Assembly: GCA_020726085.1 (NCBI GenBank) | Contig: DYTG01000024.1 | Location: 1-18,017, forward strand | Direction of reading: 5' to 3' | DNA: 18,017 nucleotides | Origin: Sulfurovum sp. | Lineage (GTDB): Bacteria; Campylobacterota; Campylobacteria; Campylobacterales; Sulfurovaceae | Shown here: positions 5,895 to 13,122 of the stretch, one piece after another | Layout of the letters: every line of letters begins with the position of its first letter | How positions within the stretch are numbered: position 1 is the first letter of the stretch | The notes under the pieces: generated by a model | What the model was told of the DNA's origin: nothing | What the model saw: the letters and a program-made list of their open reading frames with translations, nothing else | The model's database searches: none | Position numbers and translations under genes: made by a program

Positions 5895-7176
5895 TTTGAG
5901 CGATATTTTAAATACTCTTGAAAATAGTAATGTTTTTTTGACAGGTGGGGCGGGAGTGGGCAAAAGTTACCTTACAACCGAAATCATTAAGTACTACAAA
6001 GAGCATAACAACAAAGAAGTAGTAGCGTTAGGAAGCACAGGTGTATCGGCGGTGAATATCGGGGGTTTTACCGTCCATAGTTTTTTTATCTTTGGTATTA
6101 GCTCCAATTTTGAAGAGCTTAAAAATCTGGACAAACGCAATAAACAGCGTCTAACACAACTCAAAAAGATAATGCAAACGATTGATTTGATTGTGATTGA
6201 TGAGATTTCAATGATTAGTAGCGATATGCTTGATATGATTCGCTACCGATTGGAGAGTATGGGATACAATGGACGTTTGATGCTTGTGGGGGATTTTTTT
6301 CAGTTGCCACCCATTGTACGGCAAAGCTCTCCTCATACGCTCTTTGCCAATCGTCTCTATGCCTTTGAGAGCGAGAGTTGGAGTCACCTTAAACTCAAAG
6401 TGATAGAACTCGACACCATCTATCGTACCAGCGATGCCTATTTTGGTGCGATACTCTCCAAAATCCGCCTAGGCGTATGCGATAAGGAGGTAGTAGAGTA
6501 TCTTCAAAGCCTTAGAGACAACCATGGGGTTTACCAAAACGAACCAACCTATCTCTTTGGGCGTAACGTCGAGGTGGAGCAGATGAATAGGTTGCGTCTT
6601 GATGCTTTGTCCAGTGAAGAGACACTGCTCTTTGCCGATGTCAAAAACCATGCCAAACTCGATACTCAACGCATTGATAAGTGGGTCAATATGTTGCCAG
6701 TCTCCTCCGCACTTACCCTCAAGGTGGATGCTCCCGTACTCTTTAGTGTCAATAAGTGGGGGCGTTTTGTCAATGGCGATAGAGGTATTGTCATAGCGAT
6801 TGAAAACGATACCATTGCTGTACGCAAAGAGGATGAGATTATCCGTGTAGAGCGTCATGATTTTGAGCTTTTGGAGCTTGATATTGACTCCGAGGGAGGA
6901 CTTCATAGCAAGGCGAGTGCGACATTTAGTCAATTTCCTCTCAAACTTGCCTACGGTGTGACGATTCATAAATCCCAAGGAATGAGCATTGAACAATTGG
7001 TATGCAATGTGGATCATATCTTTGCTCCAAGTCAATTTTATGTCGCTATCTCGCGAGCCACCAACCCCAAAAATCTCAAAATTGATTTGACACACAGCGA
7101 TATTACACACTATTTGCAACGGGTAATTAAGGTTGATCAAAGAGTCGTAGAGTATTATGCCGCTTTAAACGCATAG
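5887..7176 (+). CDS. PIF1-like superfamily 1B DNA helicase
   Basis: A 429-residue ATP-dependent helicase, expected to unwind DNA 5' to 3' and possibly to resolve structured DNA or R-loops. Visible motifs in order: Walker A GGAGVGKS (20-27), motif Ia GSTGVSAVNIGGFTVHSFF, Walker B LIVIDEIS (101-108), the PIF1-type motif III GDFFQLPPI (135-143), motif V AYGVTIHKSQGMSIE (about 355-369) and motif VI FYVAISRAT with the arginine finger. All catalytic residues are intact. It is short for the family, with no extra N- or C-terminal domains, so it is a minimal core. ATG 5887 lies inside the end of cvfB (8-base overlap), indicating translational coupling of an RNA-binding protein with a helicase. Confidence 0.92.
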   Translation: MSSLSDILNTLENSNVFLTGGAGVGKSYLTTEIIKYYKEHNNKEVVALGSTGVSAVNIGGFTVHSFFIFGISSNFEELKNLDKRNKQRLTQLKKIMQTIDLIVIDEISMISSDMLDMIRYRLESMGYNGRLMLVGDFFQLPPIVRQSSPHTLFANRLYAFESESWSHLKLKVIELDTIYRTSDAYFGAILSKIRLGVCDKEVVEYLQSLRDNHGVYQNEPTYLFGRNVEVEQMNRLRLDALSSEETLLFADVKNHAKLDTQRIDKWVNMLPVSSALTLKVDAPVLFSVNKWGRFVNGDRGIVIAIENDTIAVRKEDEIIRVERHDFELLELDIDSEGGLHSKASATFSQFPLKLAYGVTIHKSQGMSIEQLVCNVDHIFAPSQFYVAISRATNPKNLKIDLTHSDITHYLQRVIKVDQRVVEYYAALNA

Positions 7177-7184
7177 GAGAAAAA

Positions 7185-7874
7185 ATGCAACGCTACAACA
7201 ACTATTTCAAACGCCAAATAGAGCTATGGGGAGAGGAGAGACAACAATCTTTGCAAGAAAAATCGATTGCGATTATCGGTGCGGGAGGATTGGGTAGCTC
7301 TTTGGCTATGGCACTGGGTTCGAGTGGCATTGGGCGAGTTGATACGGTTGATTTTGATAACGTTTCGTTGCACAATATCCACCGCCAAATTGCCTTTGGA
7401 CTTAAAGATGAAGGACAAAATAAAGCGCAAGTGGTTTCACACCTCATCGAGTCCAAATCCCCTTTTGTCCAAACCAACGCTTACGACATCGATTTTGATA
7501 CCTTTGCTTTACGCACTACGCACCGCTACGATTTGATTTTAGACGCTACTGACAATCTCCCCACTCGTCAAAAAATAGATAGTTACGCCAAAAAGAGCGA
7601 TACACCGTGGATTTATGCCAGTGTTGAGGAGTTTAATGGGCAAATTTGCTTTTTTGAGCAGAGCGATTTTGGGGTATTTAATATCTCCGACCATACTCCA
7701 GCGGGTATTGCCACGCCCATGGTTATGACCATCGCTTCGATTCAAGCCAATTTTGCTTTGCGTTATCTTGTAGGGCTAGAAATCCCCAAAGATACGCTTC
7801 ATTATATCTATTTTAATACCCAAGGGGAGTTTATCACTCAAAAATTTAAAATGCCAAAGTCGCCAAAGTGTTAA
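7185..7874 (+). CDS. Stand-alone ThiF/MoeB/HesA-type E1 adenylating enzyme
   Basis: A 229-residue E1-like protein with a start well supported by AGGAG six bases upstream. These enzymes adenylate the C-terminus of a ubiquitin-like carrier (ThiS, MoaD) or a related acceptor. Visible elements: RYNNYFKRQIELWG at the N-terminus, the nucleotide loop GAGGLGS (32-38), D56/D58, N64, R67-Q68, K80 and DATDN (120-124). The C-terminal helix SIQANFALRYLVG is also typical. The two CxxC pairs that bind zinc in MoeB and ThiF are missing: the only cysteines are 155 and 229, and the crossover loop is shortened. No ThiS or MoaD gene is adjacent, so the substrate is unknown. It starts eight bases after the helicase stop and overlaps the MFS gene. 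Confidence 0.87.
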   Translation: MQRYNNYFKRQIELWGEERQQSLQEKSIAIIGAGGLGSSLAMALGSSGIGRVDTVDFDNVSLHNIHRQIAFGLKDEGQNKAQVVSHLIESKSPFVQTNAYDIDFDTFALRTTHRYDLILDATDNLPTRQKIDSYAKKSDTPWIYASVEEFNGQICFFEQSDFGVFNISDHTPAGIATPMVMTIASIQANFALRYLVGLEIPKDTLHYIYFNTQGEFITQKFKMPKSPKC

Positions 7875-9028
7875 GTTCTATCCATCCCCTTACCAAGCTT
7901 ACGTTGTTGCTTCTTTCGATGATGACAATGATGTCCAATGTGGCTATTGTGACGATGTTGCCCCATCTAAGTGAGCATTTTGAAGGCGAAGTAAATATTG
8001 AATTTTTGAGTCGTTTGATGATTACACTTCCCTCGCTTTCTATCGCTCTATTGGCTCCTCTATTGGGGCTTATGGTAGAGCGTATCAAGAAAAAACCTTC
8101 AGCCATTGTGGCACTTTTGCTCTTTGGAGTAGCAGGAAGTGCAGGGTTGTATCTCGAAACAATTGAGGGACTTTTGGCTTCACGTGCACTTTTTGGGGTA
8201 GCGGTTGCTATTTTGATGATTGTGAGTACTTCACTGATGGGAGACTATTTTGAGGGTGAAGCAAGACACAAATTTATGGGGCTTCAGAGTGCTTTTATAT
8301 CTGTAGGAGGTATTGTTTTTATTGTTGGCGGAGGGTTGCTTAGCGATAATAGTTGGCGGTATCCTTTTGGTATCTATTTGATTGGTTTTTTGATACTCCC
8401 TTTTGTTGTGCGTTATGTAGTTGAGGTAGAACACCCCACACAAATGCCACAAAACCATCAAGAAAAGGCTCATTTGGGAGGAATTTATCTTTTGGCATTT
8501 GGTTTGATGTTGCTTTTTTACATTATGCCTACCCAAATGCCCTTTTTGATGATCAATGAATTTGGAGCAAGTGGGACATTGGCGGGGGCTATTATCGCTA
8601 TGGCGTTTGTCTCCAATGCTTTAGGGGCGATAAGCTTTGCTAGGCTCAAAAGGCGTTTTTCATTTGTCTCTATCTATCTTATGGGTTTGGTCATTATTGG
8701 GATGGGATTTATTTTGATTGGGCTTGTGGATAACCTCTATCTCTTTTTTTTCACTTCGCCTATTATGGGATTTGGGGGTGGTTTAATGATGACGAATATC
8801 TCAGCGTGGGTACTACACAAAGCCCACCACAAAAAACGCATCAAATCTTCGGGCTATTTGACGAGTGCTTTGTTTATGGGGCAATTTTTTTCACCTATTG
8901 TTTTTCATCCTCTGGTGACACACTTTGGGGTTCATCAATTTTTTATTATTGTAGGTATTGGCGTAGTTGCTTTGGCATTGGTTGCCAAAATGGTGATGCT
9001 TCAAATCAACTCCCATGAATCGACTTAA
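7868..9028 (+). CDS. MFS transporter, unknown substrate
   Basis: A 386-residue major facilitator with about 12 membrane helices. The start is GTG 7868, overlapping the E1 stop by seven bases. An ATG at 7919 would cut into the first helix and is less likely. The loop between helices 2 and 3 carries a relaxed motif A (GLMVERIKKKP). Helix 4 to 5 reads MGLQSAFISVGGIVFIVGGGLLSD, like the antiporter motif C region of drug or sugar exporters of the DHA type. A charged cytoplasmic loop near residues 185-200 divides the two halves. The overlap with the E1 gene suggests that export or import of the E1 product is possible, but nothing in the sequence specifies a substrate. It converges on the hydrolase gene, with overlapping stops. 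Confidence 0.88.
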   Translation: MLSSIHPLTKLTLLLLSMMTMMSNVAIVTMLPHLSEHFEGEVNIEFLSRLMITLPSLSIALLAPLLGLMVERIKKKPSAIVALLLFGVAGSAGLYLETIEGLLASRALFGVAVAILMIVSTSLMGDYFEGEARHKFMGLQSAFISVGGIVFIVGGGLLSDNSWRYPFGIYLIGFLILPFVVRYVVEVEHPTQMPQNHQEKAHLGGIYLLAFGLMLLFYIMPTQMPFLMINEFGASGTLAGAIIAMAFVSNALGAISFARLKRRFSFVSIYLMGLVIIGMGFILIGLVDNLYLFFFTSPIMGFGGGLMMTNISAWVLHKAHHKKRIKSSGYLTSALFMGQFFSPIVFHPLVTHFGVHQFFIIVGIGVVALALVAKMVMLQINSHEST

Positions 9029-9630
9029 TTGCTTATCTTGCGAATCCACCAATCCATATTTTTTTGTTCGGCTTTGAGCGTAGTCGTGCCACCGTGTCCT
9101 GGATAGAGCGTGAAATTGCCTTTGATTTGTTTGGCTTTTTGGAGTGAAGCTATCATGTCTTTGGCACTTGAAAAGGGAAAATCCCATCGTCCAATGGAGT
9201 CTTGAAACAAAAAATCACCGCAAAACCAATTATCGCCTATCTCAATGACACTCGTACCAGGTGTATGTCCTGCAAAATGGATATATTTTACCGCAATGGT
9301 ATCAATATAGACTACGCTATCTCCTTCGATTTCAATATCGGCTTTGGAGGGTGGAACACCTCGCCCTATGGGGTCTCGTGTGAGCATAAAGGCATCGGAT
9401 TTTTGGATATAGATAGGGATATTGAGATCCTCTTTGAGCTGGGCATTGCTCCATACATGATCAAAATGTCCGTGAGTATTGAGAATGGCTACGGGATTTT
9501 TGGCATGGACTTTGACCCACGCTGTCGCTCCAACCCCTGGGTCAATTATGAAATCTTTACCCTCAACGCTTACGATATAGCAGTTAGTACCGTACTCTCC
9601 CATAGGACGAGATTGAATTTCAACTTTCAT
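9025..9630 (-). CDS. Metallo-beta-lactamase-fold hydrolase, glyoxalase II-like
   Basis: A 201-residue binuclear metal hydrolase, possibly a hydroxyacylglutathione hydrolase-like thioesterase. Start ATG 9630 is preferred to an upstream in-frame codon at 9744, which would lie deep in the preceding gene; MKVEIQSRPMGEYGTNCY is the usual opening of the family and GAGGA lies upstream. Metal ligands are all visible: THGHFDH (52-58; His53, His55, Asp57, His58), His122 in GHTPGT, Asp139 in CGDFLF and His179 in YPGHGG. It is compact and lacks the C-terminal substrate-binding domain of true glyoxalase II, so thioester specificity is unproven. It overlaps the end of the coiled-coil gene by 11 bases and is probably co-translated with it. 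Confidence 0.88.
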   Translation of the reverse strand: MKVEIQSRPMGEYGTNCYIVSVEGKDFIIDPGVGATAWVKVHAKNPVAILNTHGHFDHVWSNAQLKEDLNIPIYIQKSDAFMLTRDPIGRGVPPSKADIEIEGDSVVYIDTIAVKYIHFAGHTPGTSVIEIGDNWFCGDFLFQDSIGRWDFPFSSAKDMIASLQKAKQIKGNFTLYPGHGGTTTLKAEQKNMDWWIRKISN

Positions 9631-10306
9631 GCGATTGTGCATCCTCGGCTTTGATTTTTTGAGCTTGTGATGCCCATTTATCAATATTGAGTCGTCCGTG
9701 AATTTTTTTGCTAATAGTGATTTTGTCTTCATCGGTAAGTGCAATGATATGATTAAAAGTGCTAATACCTATCATTCCTAAAGCTTTGGCGGTTTTGGGT
9801 CCTAGTCCTTTGATACGGGTTATATCATCAATAGGATTAACCTTCTCAATTGCCTTGGTTTCCTCTTGTGCTTTGGCTTCCAATTCAATGCGTTTTTCTT
9901 CTTCTGTTTTGAGTTGTTGAGTTAGGGCTTTGACCTCTTCTTGTGCTTTGATTTGTGCTTCTTCGTGTGTTTTTGCCTCTGCCTCAATGCGTTTTATCTC
10001 TTTTTGTGCTTTGGCTTCTAGCTCAATGTGTTTTTCTTCTTCTGTTTTGAGTTGTTGAGTTAGGGCTTTGACCTCTTCTTGTGCTTTGATTCGTGCCTCT
10101 TCGTGTGTTTTGAGTCGTTGTGCCAGTGCTTTGACCTCTTCCTTGGCCCTAATACGTGCTTCTTTATTGATGTGTTGGGCTTTGGTGTACATATTGTGTT
10201 CTATTGCCTCATTGGACTTTTTGTTGCTATTAAGGTAGCCAATAATGTATCCAATCAACAGAGCAATCAACAAATAAACAATCATTTGCGAAACTATTTC
10301 AAACAT
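9620..10306 (-). CDS. Membrane-anchored coiled-coil protein with C-terminal helix-hairpin-helix domain
   Basis: A 228-residue protein with a strong start (AGGAGAAAAGG before ATG 10306). Residues 7-24 are one transmembrane helix with a short outside N-terminus. Residues 40-156 are a highly charged Glu/Lys/Ala coiled coil built of near-repeats, including two copies of a 46-residue unit starting AQEEVKALTQQLKTEEEK (75 and 121) and an earlier partial copy starting AKEEVKAL (54). Residues 158-203 (DDITRIKGLGPKTAKALGMIG) are a helix-hairpin-helix of the kind that often binds DNA or mediates protein contacts. If the helix faces as usual, the coiled coil and HhH are cytoplasmic, so it could tether DNA or a complex to the membrane. 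The function is not known. Confidence 0.82.
   Translation of the reverse strand: MFEIVSQMIVYLLIALLIGYIIGYLNSNKKSNEAIEHNMYTKAQHINKEARIRAKEEVKALAQRLKTHEEARIKAQEEVKALTQQLKTEEEKHIELEAKAQKEIKRIEAEAKTHEEAQIKAQEEVKALTQQLKTEEEKRIELEAKAQEETKAIEKVNPIDDITRIKGLGPKTAKALGMIGISTFNHIIALTDEDKITISKKIHGRLNIDKWASQAQKIKAEDAQSHES
9861..10115 (-). repeat. Direct repeat of about 117 bases, period 138
   Basis: Positions 9861-9977 and 9999-10115 match almost base for base at an offset of exactly 138, with a run of about 50 identical bases (9901-9952 against 10039-10090). The period is 46 codons, so gain or loss of a unit keeps the frame. The near-identity at third codon positions points to recent duplication rather than selection on the protein alone. 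Confidence 0.75.
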
Positions 10307-10338
10307 CCTTTTCTCCTATGCTTTTAGCAGAAATTTTT

Positions 10339-10354
10339 TACTATTTTGATAGTA
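10339..10354. repeat. Short perfect hairpin upstream of the coiled-coil gene
   Basis: TACTAT (10339-10344) and ATAGTA (10349-10354) pair around a TTTG loop. It lies in the 179-base gap (10307-10485) between the coiled-coil gene and rpsO. On the minus strand it is followed by A, not U, so it is not a rho-independent terminator for rpsO. A minus-strand TACAAT at 10368-10373 might be the promoter of the coiled-coil gene; otherwise the gap holds no recognisable feature. Confidence 0.3.
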
Positions 10355-10452
10355 GGTATTAAGAGATATTGTACTTAAAAGATGATTAGATATAAGTGTT
10401 TGAAGAGGAAAAATTAAATATTTTTATAATAGATGATTACTTTTGGAGGTAA

Positions 10453-10478
10453 CTATCCGCATCGTACGATACGGATAG
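10453..10478 (-). terminator. Hairpin just downstream of rpsO, possible terminator
   Basis: CTATCCG (10453-10459) pairs with CGGATAG (10472-10478), and the ATC/GAT bases inside can extend the stem past one mismatch to a GTAC loop. It starts 8 bases beyond the rpsO stop on the minus strand. No U-run follows, so it may protect the 3' end rather than terminate on its own. Confidence 0.45.
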
Positions 10479-10485
10479 ATTGCAA

Positions 10486-10755
10486 TTAATTACGTAAGCC
10501 TAACTCTGCTTTGATGATGTTGTATCGTGCCAAATCTGTGTTTTTGAGGTATCTCATCAATCGTCTTCTTTGTCCAACAAGTTTCAAAAGACCCAATCTT
10601 GATGAGTGATCTTTTTTGTTGATTTTAAGATGCTCTGTCAAATAGTTGATTCTCTCCGTAAGGATAGCTACTTGAATCTCTGTTGAACCTGTATCTTTGT
10701 CGCCTCTTGCATACTTAGCAATAATCTCTTGCTTTTTCGCCGTATCCAAAGCCAT
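10486..10755 (-). CDS. rpsO: 30S ribosomal protein S15
   Basis: An 89-residue protein, the standard length for S15. It binds 16S rRNA at the central-domain three-way junction early in 30S assembly. Family signatures are clear: GSTEIQVAILTERINYLTEHLK, then DHSSRLGLLKLVGQRRRLMRYLK and the closing YNIIKAELGLRN. The start has a near-perfect ribosome site (AGGAGGT, seven bases from ATG 10755). It is monocistronic here: a promoter lies upstream (10807-10812, minus) and a hairpin downstream. Neither truB/rbfA nor pnp, its common neighbours elsewhere, is in the window. Confidence 0.98.
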   Translation of the reverse strand: MALDTAKKQEIIAKYARGDKDTGSTEIQVAILTERINYLTEHLKINKKDHSSRLGLLKLVGQRRRLMRYLKNTDLARYNIIKAELGLRN

Positions 10756-10784
10756 AATGACCTCCTGATGGGTAATATTTAATT

Positions 10785-10840
10785 TTCACAATGTGAATGA
10801 AATGTGATTATATCATAAAAACTTTAGATTTTATTCACAT
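10785..10840. repeat. Inverted TTCACA-type elements around the rpsO promoter
   Basis: TTCACA-A-TGTGAA (10785-10797) is a short dyad at the start of the predicted rpsO leader. Its ATGTGAAT half (10791-10798) recurs inverted as ATTCACAT at 10833-10840, and ATGTGATT is at 10802-10809. Together they bracket the -10 box. They may be an operator or a leader hairpin; the sequence alone does not decide. Confidence 0.35.
10807..10812 (-). promoter_or_regulatory. Putative -10 box (TATAAT, minus strand) for rpsO
   Basis: The minus strand reads TGATATAATCACA, 51 bases upstream of the rpsO ATG, giving a leader of about 45 bases. The 10756-10920 gap also contains the end of the ilv transcript. Confidence 0.5.
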
Positions 10841-10885
10841 TTTTGCAAATCATCTTAAAAAATAAGTTTTTGTCATTTCAAATAT

Positions 10886-10912
10886 ATATTACGACAAATA
10901 TCGTCGTAATAT
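10886..10912 (-). terminator. Perfect inverted repeat downstream of ilvN
   Basis: ATATTACGAC (10886-10895) and GTCGTAATAT (10903-10912) are exact 10-base complements around a 7-base loop. The structure begins eight bases after the ilvN stop on the minus strand, where a terminator or 3'-stabilising hairpin is expected. The following bases are A/T-rich but lack a clear U-run. Confidence 0.5.
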
Positions 10913-10920
10913 TGACTCCT

Positions 10921-11391
10921 TTAACGCTCTATCGCCACTACGCCACCACGAACGACTTCGATGGGATTAAATATCTGCGTAGCTTCCAAAAAGTGTTCGA
11001 TGCGTTTGGGTTCATCGGTTGCCATAGCAATGACAATATCAGTACCAACATTGACGATACCTCCATTGTAAGCACCGCAAAGAGCAGCAATATCGCTTAG
11101 ACGCTCTTTGACTGAAAATTTCACCATGACCATCTCTTTTTCAATCATCTCTTCGTGTTCCATTACTTTAAACACGGGGACGAGTTTGTTGAGTTGCTTG
11201 GTGATTTGCTCAATGATACGCTTATCGCCTTTGGTAACAATTGTGATATGCGAAAAGTTGCTTTGGGGAATAGGAGCAACCGTTAGCGAATCAATGTTGT
11301 AACCACGTCCTGCAAAGAGCGCTGTTATACGTGCCAAAACCGAACTCTCATTCATAACGATTACAGAAATTACTCTTCTTATATTTTCCAT
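10921..11391 (-). CDS. ilvN: Acetolactate synthase small (regulatory) subunit
   Basis: A 156-residue regulatory subunit that activates the catalytic subunit and confers valine feedback inhibition in branched-chain amino-acid synthesis. The N-terminal ACT domain is clear (RVISVIVMNESSVLARITALFAGRGYNIDSLTVAP), with the NESSVLARI effector-loop motif. The C-terminal domain (MVKFSVKERLSDIAALCGAYNGGIVNVG ... DEPKRIEHFLE) matches the IlvH type. The length is normal. It starts two bases after the ilvB stop, so the two subunits are made from one message. Confidence 0.97.
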   Translation of the reverse strand: MENIRRVISVIVMNESSVLARITALFAGRGYNIDSLTVAPIPQSNFSHITIVTKGDKRIIEQITKQLNKLVPVFKVMEHEEMIEKEMVMVKFSVKERLSDIAALCGAYNGGIVNVGTDIVIAMATDEPKRIEHFLEATQIFNPIEVVRGGVVAIER

Positions 11392-11393
11392 TA

Positions 11394-13085
11394 TTAATCC
11401 TTATGCTCTAACATCATATTGTACAAAGCACCACCTGAGGGCACCATAGGAAGTACATTTTCCAATCGATCAATGGCAACATTGATAAAACAAACTTTTT
11501 TGCGTTCAATCGCTTCTAACAGCACTCTATCAAACTCCTCTTTGGTCGTCACATCGTATCCAATACCTCCACATGCCTCTGCTAGAGCCTTGAAATTGGG
11601 TTGATAGCTCAAATCCGTCTCAGAGTAGCGTTTATCGTAAAAGAAAGTCTGCCATTGACGTACCATGCCCAAATAGTGGTTGTTGAGTATGACATTGATA
11701 ACGGGTATCTCATACTCCGCAGCCGTTACCAACTCTTGCATATTCATGAGTATTGAGCCATCGCCCGTGATATTGATAACGATTTTGTCGGGACACCCCA
11801 CCTTGGCTCCCAAAGCAGCGGGAAAACCAAACCCCATAGTACCCAATCCGCCTGAATTGATCCACTGTCTGGCTCTATCAAAAGGGTAATGTTGTGCCGC
11901 CCACATCTGATGCTGTCCTACATCGGAGGTGATAATCGCCTCTTTGCCCACAAGCTTACCGATACGCTCAATCACCCATTGGGGCTTGAGGACTTCATCG
12001 CTATCTTTGAAGCTTTGAGGGTGCAACGTATCGTATCGTTTAAGGACATCACGCCAACTCTCATAATTTTTGGGATTAACTCTCTCTTGAAGTTGTTCTA
12101 TAAGCTTCTCTACTACAATGGTAATGTCACCCACGATAGGATAATCAACATCGACAAGCTTTCCAATATTGGCAGGGTCTATATCGACATGAATGATTTG
12201 AGCATAACGTGCAAACTCTGAAAGTTTCCCTGTTACTCTATCGTCAAACCTAGCCCCCAATGAGATAATCAAATCGGTCTCACTCATTGCCATGTTGGAG
12301 GCGTAATTGCCGTGCATTCCTAACATTCCTAGCAACAACGGATTATCCGCACCCATGACACCTCTTGCCATTAGTGTTTCAACCGCTGGGATTTGGGTGA
12401 TTTGGGTAAGTTCACGCACTAATTCACTCGCATTGGACAAAACCGTACCACCACCGATGTAAATCAAAGGCTTTTTGGCATTGATAATCGCCTCCGCAGC
12501 TTTTTTGATTTGTCTATCGTTTCCTTTGCAAGAGGGTTTATAGGTAGGTATATCGACGCTATCAGGATAGTCAAACTCTCCAAATTCCGCTGTGACATCT
12601 TTGGGAATATCCACCAGTACAGGACCAGGTCGTCCGCTTCGTGCCAAATAGAACGCCTCTTTTAAAATGCGTGGCAAGTCGTTTATATCACGAACCAAAT
12701 AGTTGTGTTTGGTGCATGGACGGCTAATACCCACGGCATCTATCTCTTGAAATCCATCGGTACCAATAAGACTCAAAGGGACTTGACCTGAGATAACGAC
12801 AAGCGGAATAGAGTCCATATAAGCCGTAGCCAAACCTGTAACGGCATTGGTAAACCCTGGCCCACTTGTGACCATAGCGACACCTACTTCGCCCGTAGCC
12901 CTTGCGTAACCATCGGCAGCGTGAACACTGGCTTGTTCATGACGGTTTAGAATATGCTTAAAACCATCTTGTTTATAAATCTCATCATATACATTCATGA
13001 TAGCCCCACCAGGGTAGCCAAATACTACTTTCACCCCTTCACGGGTGATAGCTTCACAAACCATTTGAGAACCATTCATCTTCAT
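11394..13085 (-). CDS. ilvB: Acetolactate synthase large (catalytic) subunit
   Basis: A 563-residue thiamine-diphosphate enzyme that condenses two pyruvates to acetolactate, or pyruvate with 2-oxobutyrate, as the first common step to valine, leucine and isoleucine. Visible features: the N-terminal PYR domain FGYPGGAIMNVYDE with the catalytic Glu in LNRHEQASVHAADGYAR, GPGFTNAVTGLATAY, the central FAD/NAD-like domain (IYIGGGTVLS), and the C-terminal ThDP site GDGSILMNMQELVTA ending in NNHYLGMVRQWQ. The length is normal. GGAG lies eight bases before ATG 13085. Two TATAAT boxes upstream could drive it. No leader peptide or attenuator is seen in the 80-base gap. Confidence 0.97.
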   Translation of the reverse strand: MKMNGSQMVCEAITREGVKVVFGYPGGAIMNVYDEIYKQDGFKHILNRHEQASVHAADGYARATGEVGVAMVTSGPGFTNAVTGLATAYMDSIPLVVISGQVPLSLIGTDGFQEIDAVGISRPCTKHNYLVRDINDLPRILKEAFYLARSGRPGPVLVDIPKDVTAEFGEFDYPDSVDIPTYKPSCKGNDRQIKKAAEAIINAKKPLIYIGGGTVLSNASELVRELTQITQIPAVETLMARGVMGADNPLLLGMLGMHGNYASNMAMSETDLIISLGARFDDRVTGKLSEFARYAQIIHVDIDPANIGKLVDVDYPIVGDITIVVEKLIEQLQERVNPKNYESWRDVLKRYDTLHPQSFKDSDEVLKPQWVIERIGKLVGKEAIITSDVGQHQMWAAQHYPFDRARQWINSGGLGTMGFGFPAALGAKVGCPDKIVINITGDGSILMNMQELVTAAEYEIPVINVILNNHYLGMVRQWQTFFYDKRYSETDLSYQPNFKALAEACGGIGYDVTTKEEFDRVLLEAIERKKVCFINVAIDRLENVLPMVPSGGALYNMMLEHKD

Positions 13086-13122
13086 GGTTTATACTCCATT
13101 TTAAAATAAGTAAATTTTGCTG

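Noticed and set aside
6469..7140. Long minus-strand frame inside the helicase gene
   Set aside because: It lies fully within an intact helicase with all motifs and has no recognisable domain or start signal.
7185..9028. Microcin C-like biosynthesis and export locus
   Set aside because: The E1 lacks the longer N-terminal peptide-binding part of MccB, and no precursor peptide frame fits in the 8-base gap or beside the genes. Only the general E1-plus-MFS parallel is kept as a hypothesis.
9202..9654. Plus-strand frame opposite the metallo-hydrolase gene
   Set aside because: It is the antisense of the conserved metal-binding region; the minus-strand protein explains the sequence.
9631..9744. N-terminal extension of the hydrolase to 9744
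   Set aside because: It lies over the conserved HhH region of the neighbouring gene and precedes the normal family start at MKVEIQ.
9861..10115. CRISPR-like repeat array
   Set aside because: There are only two copies, over 100 bases long, in frame inside a coiled-coil gene and without short direct repeats or spacers.
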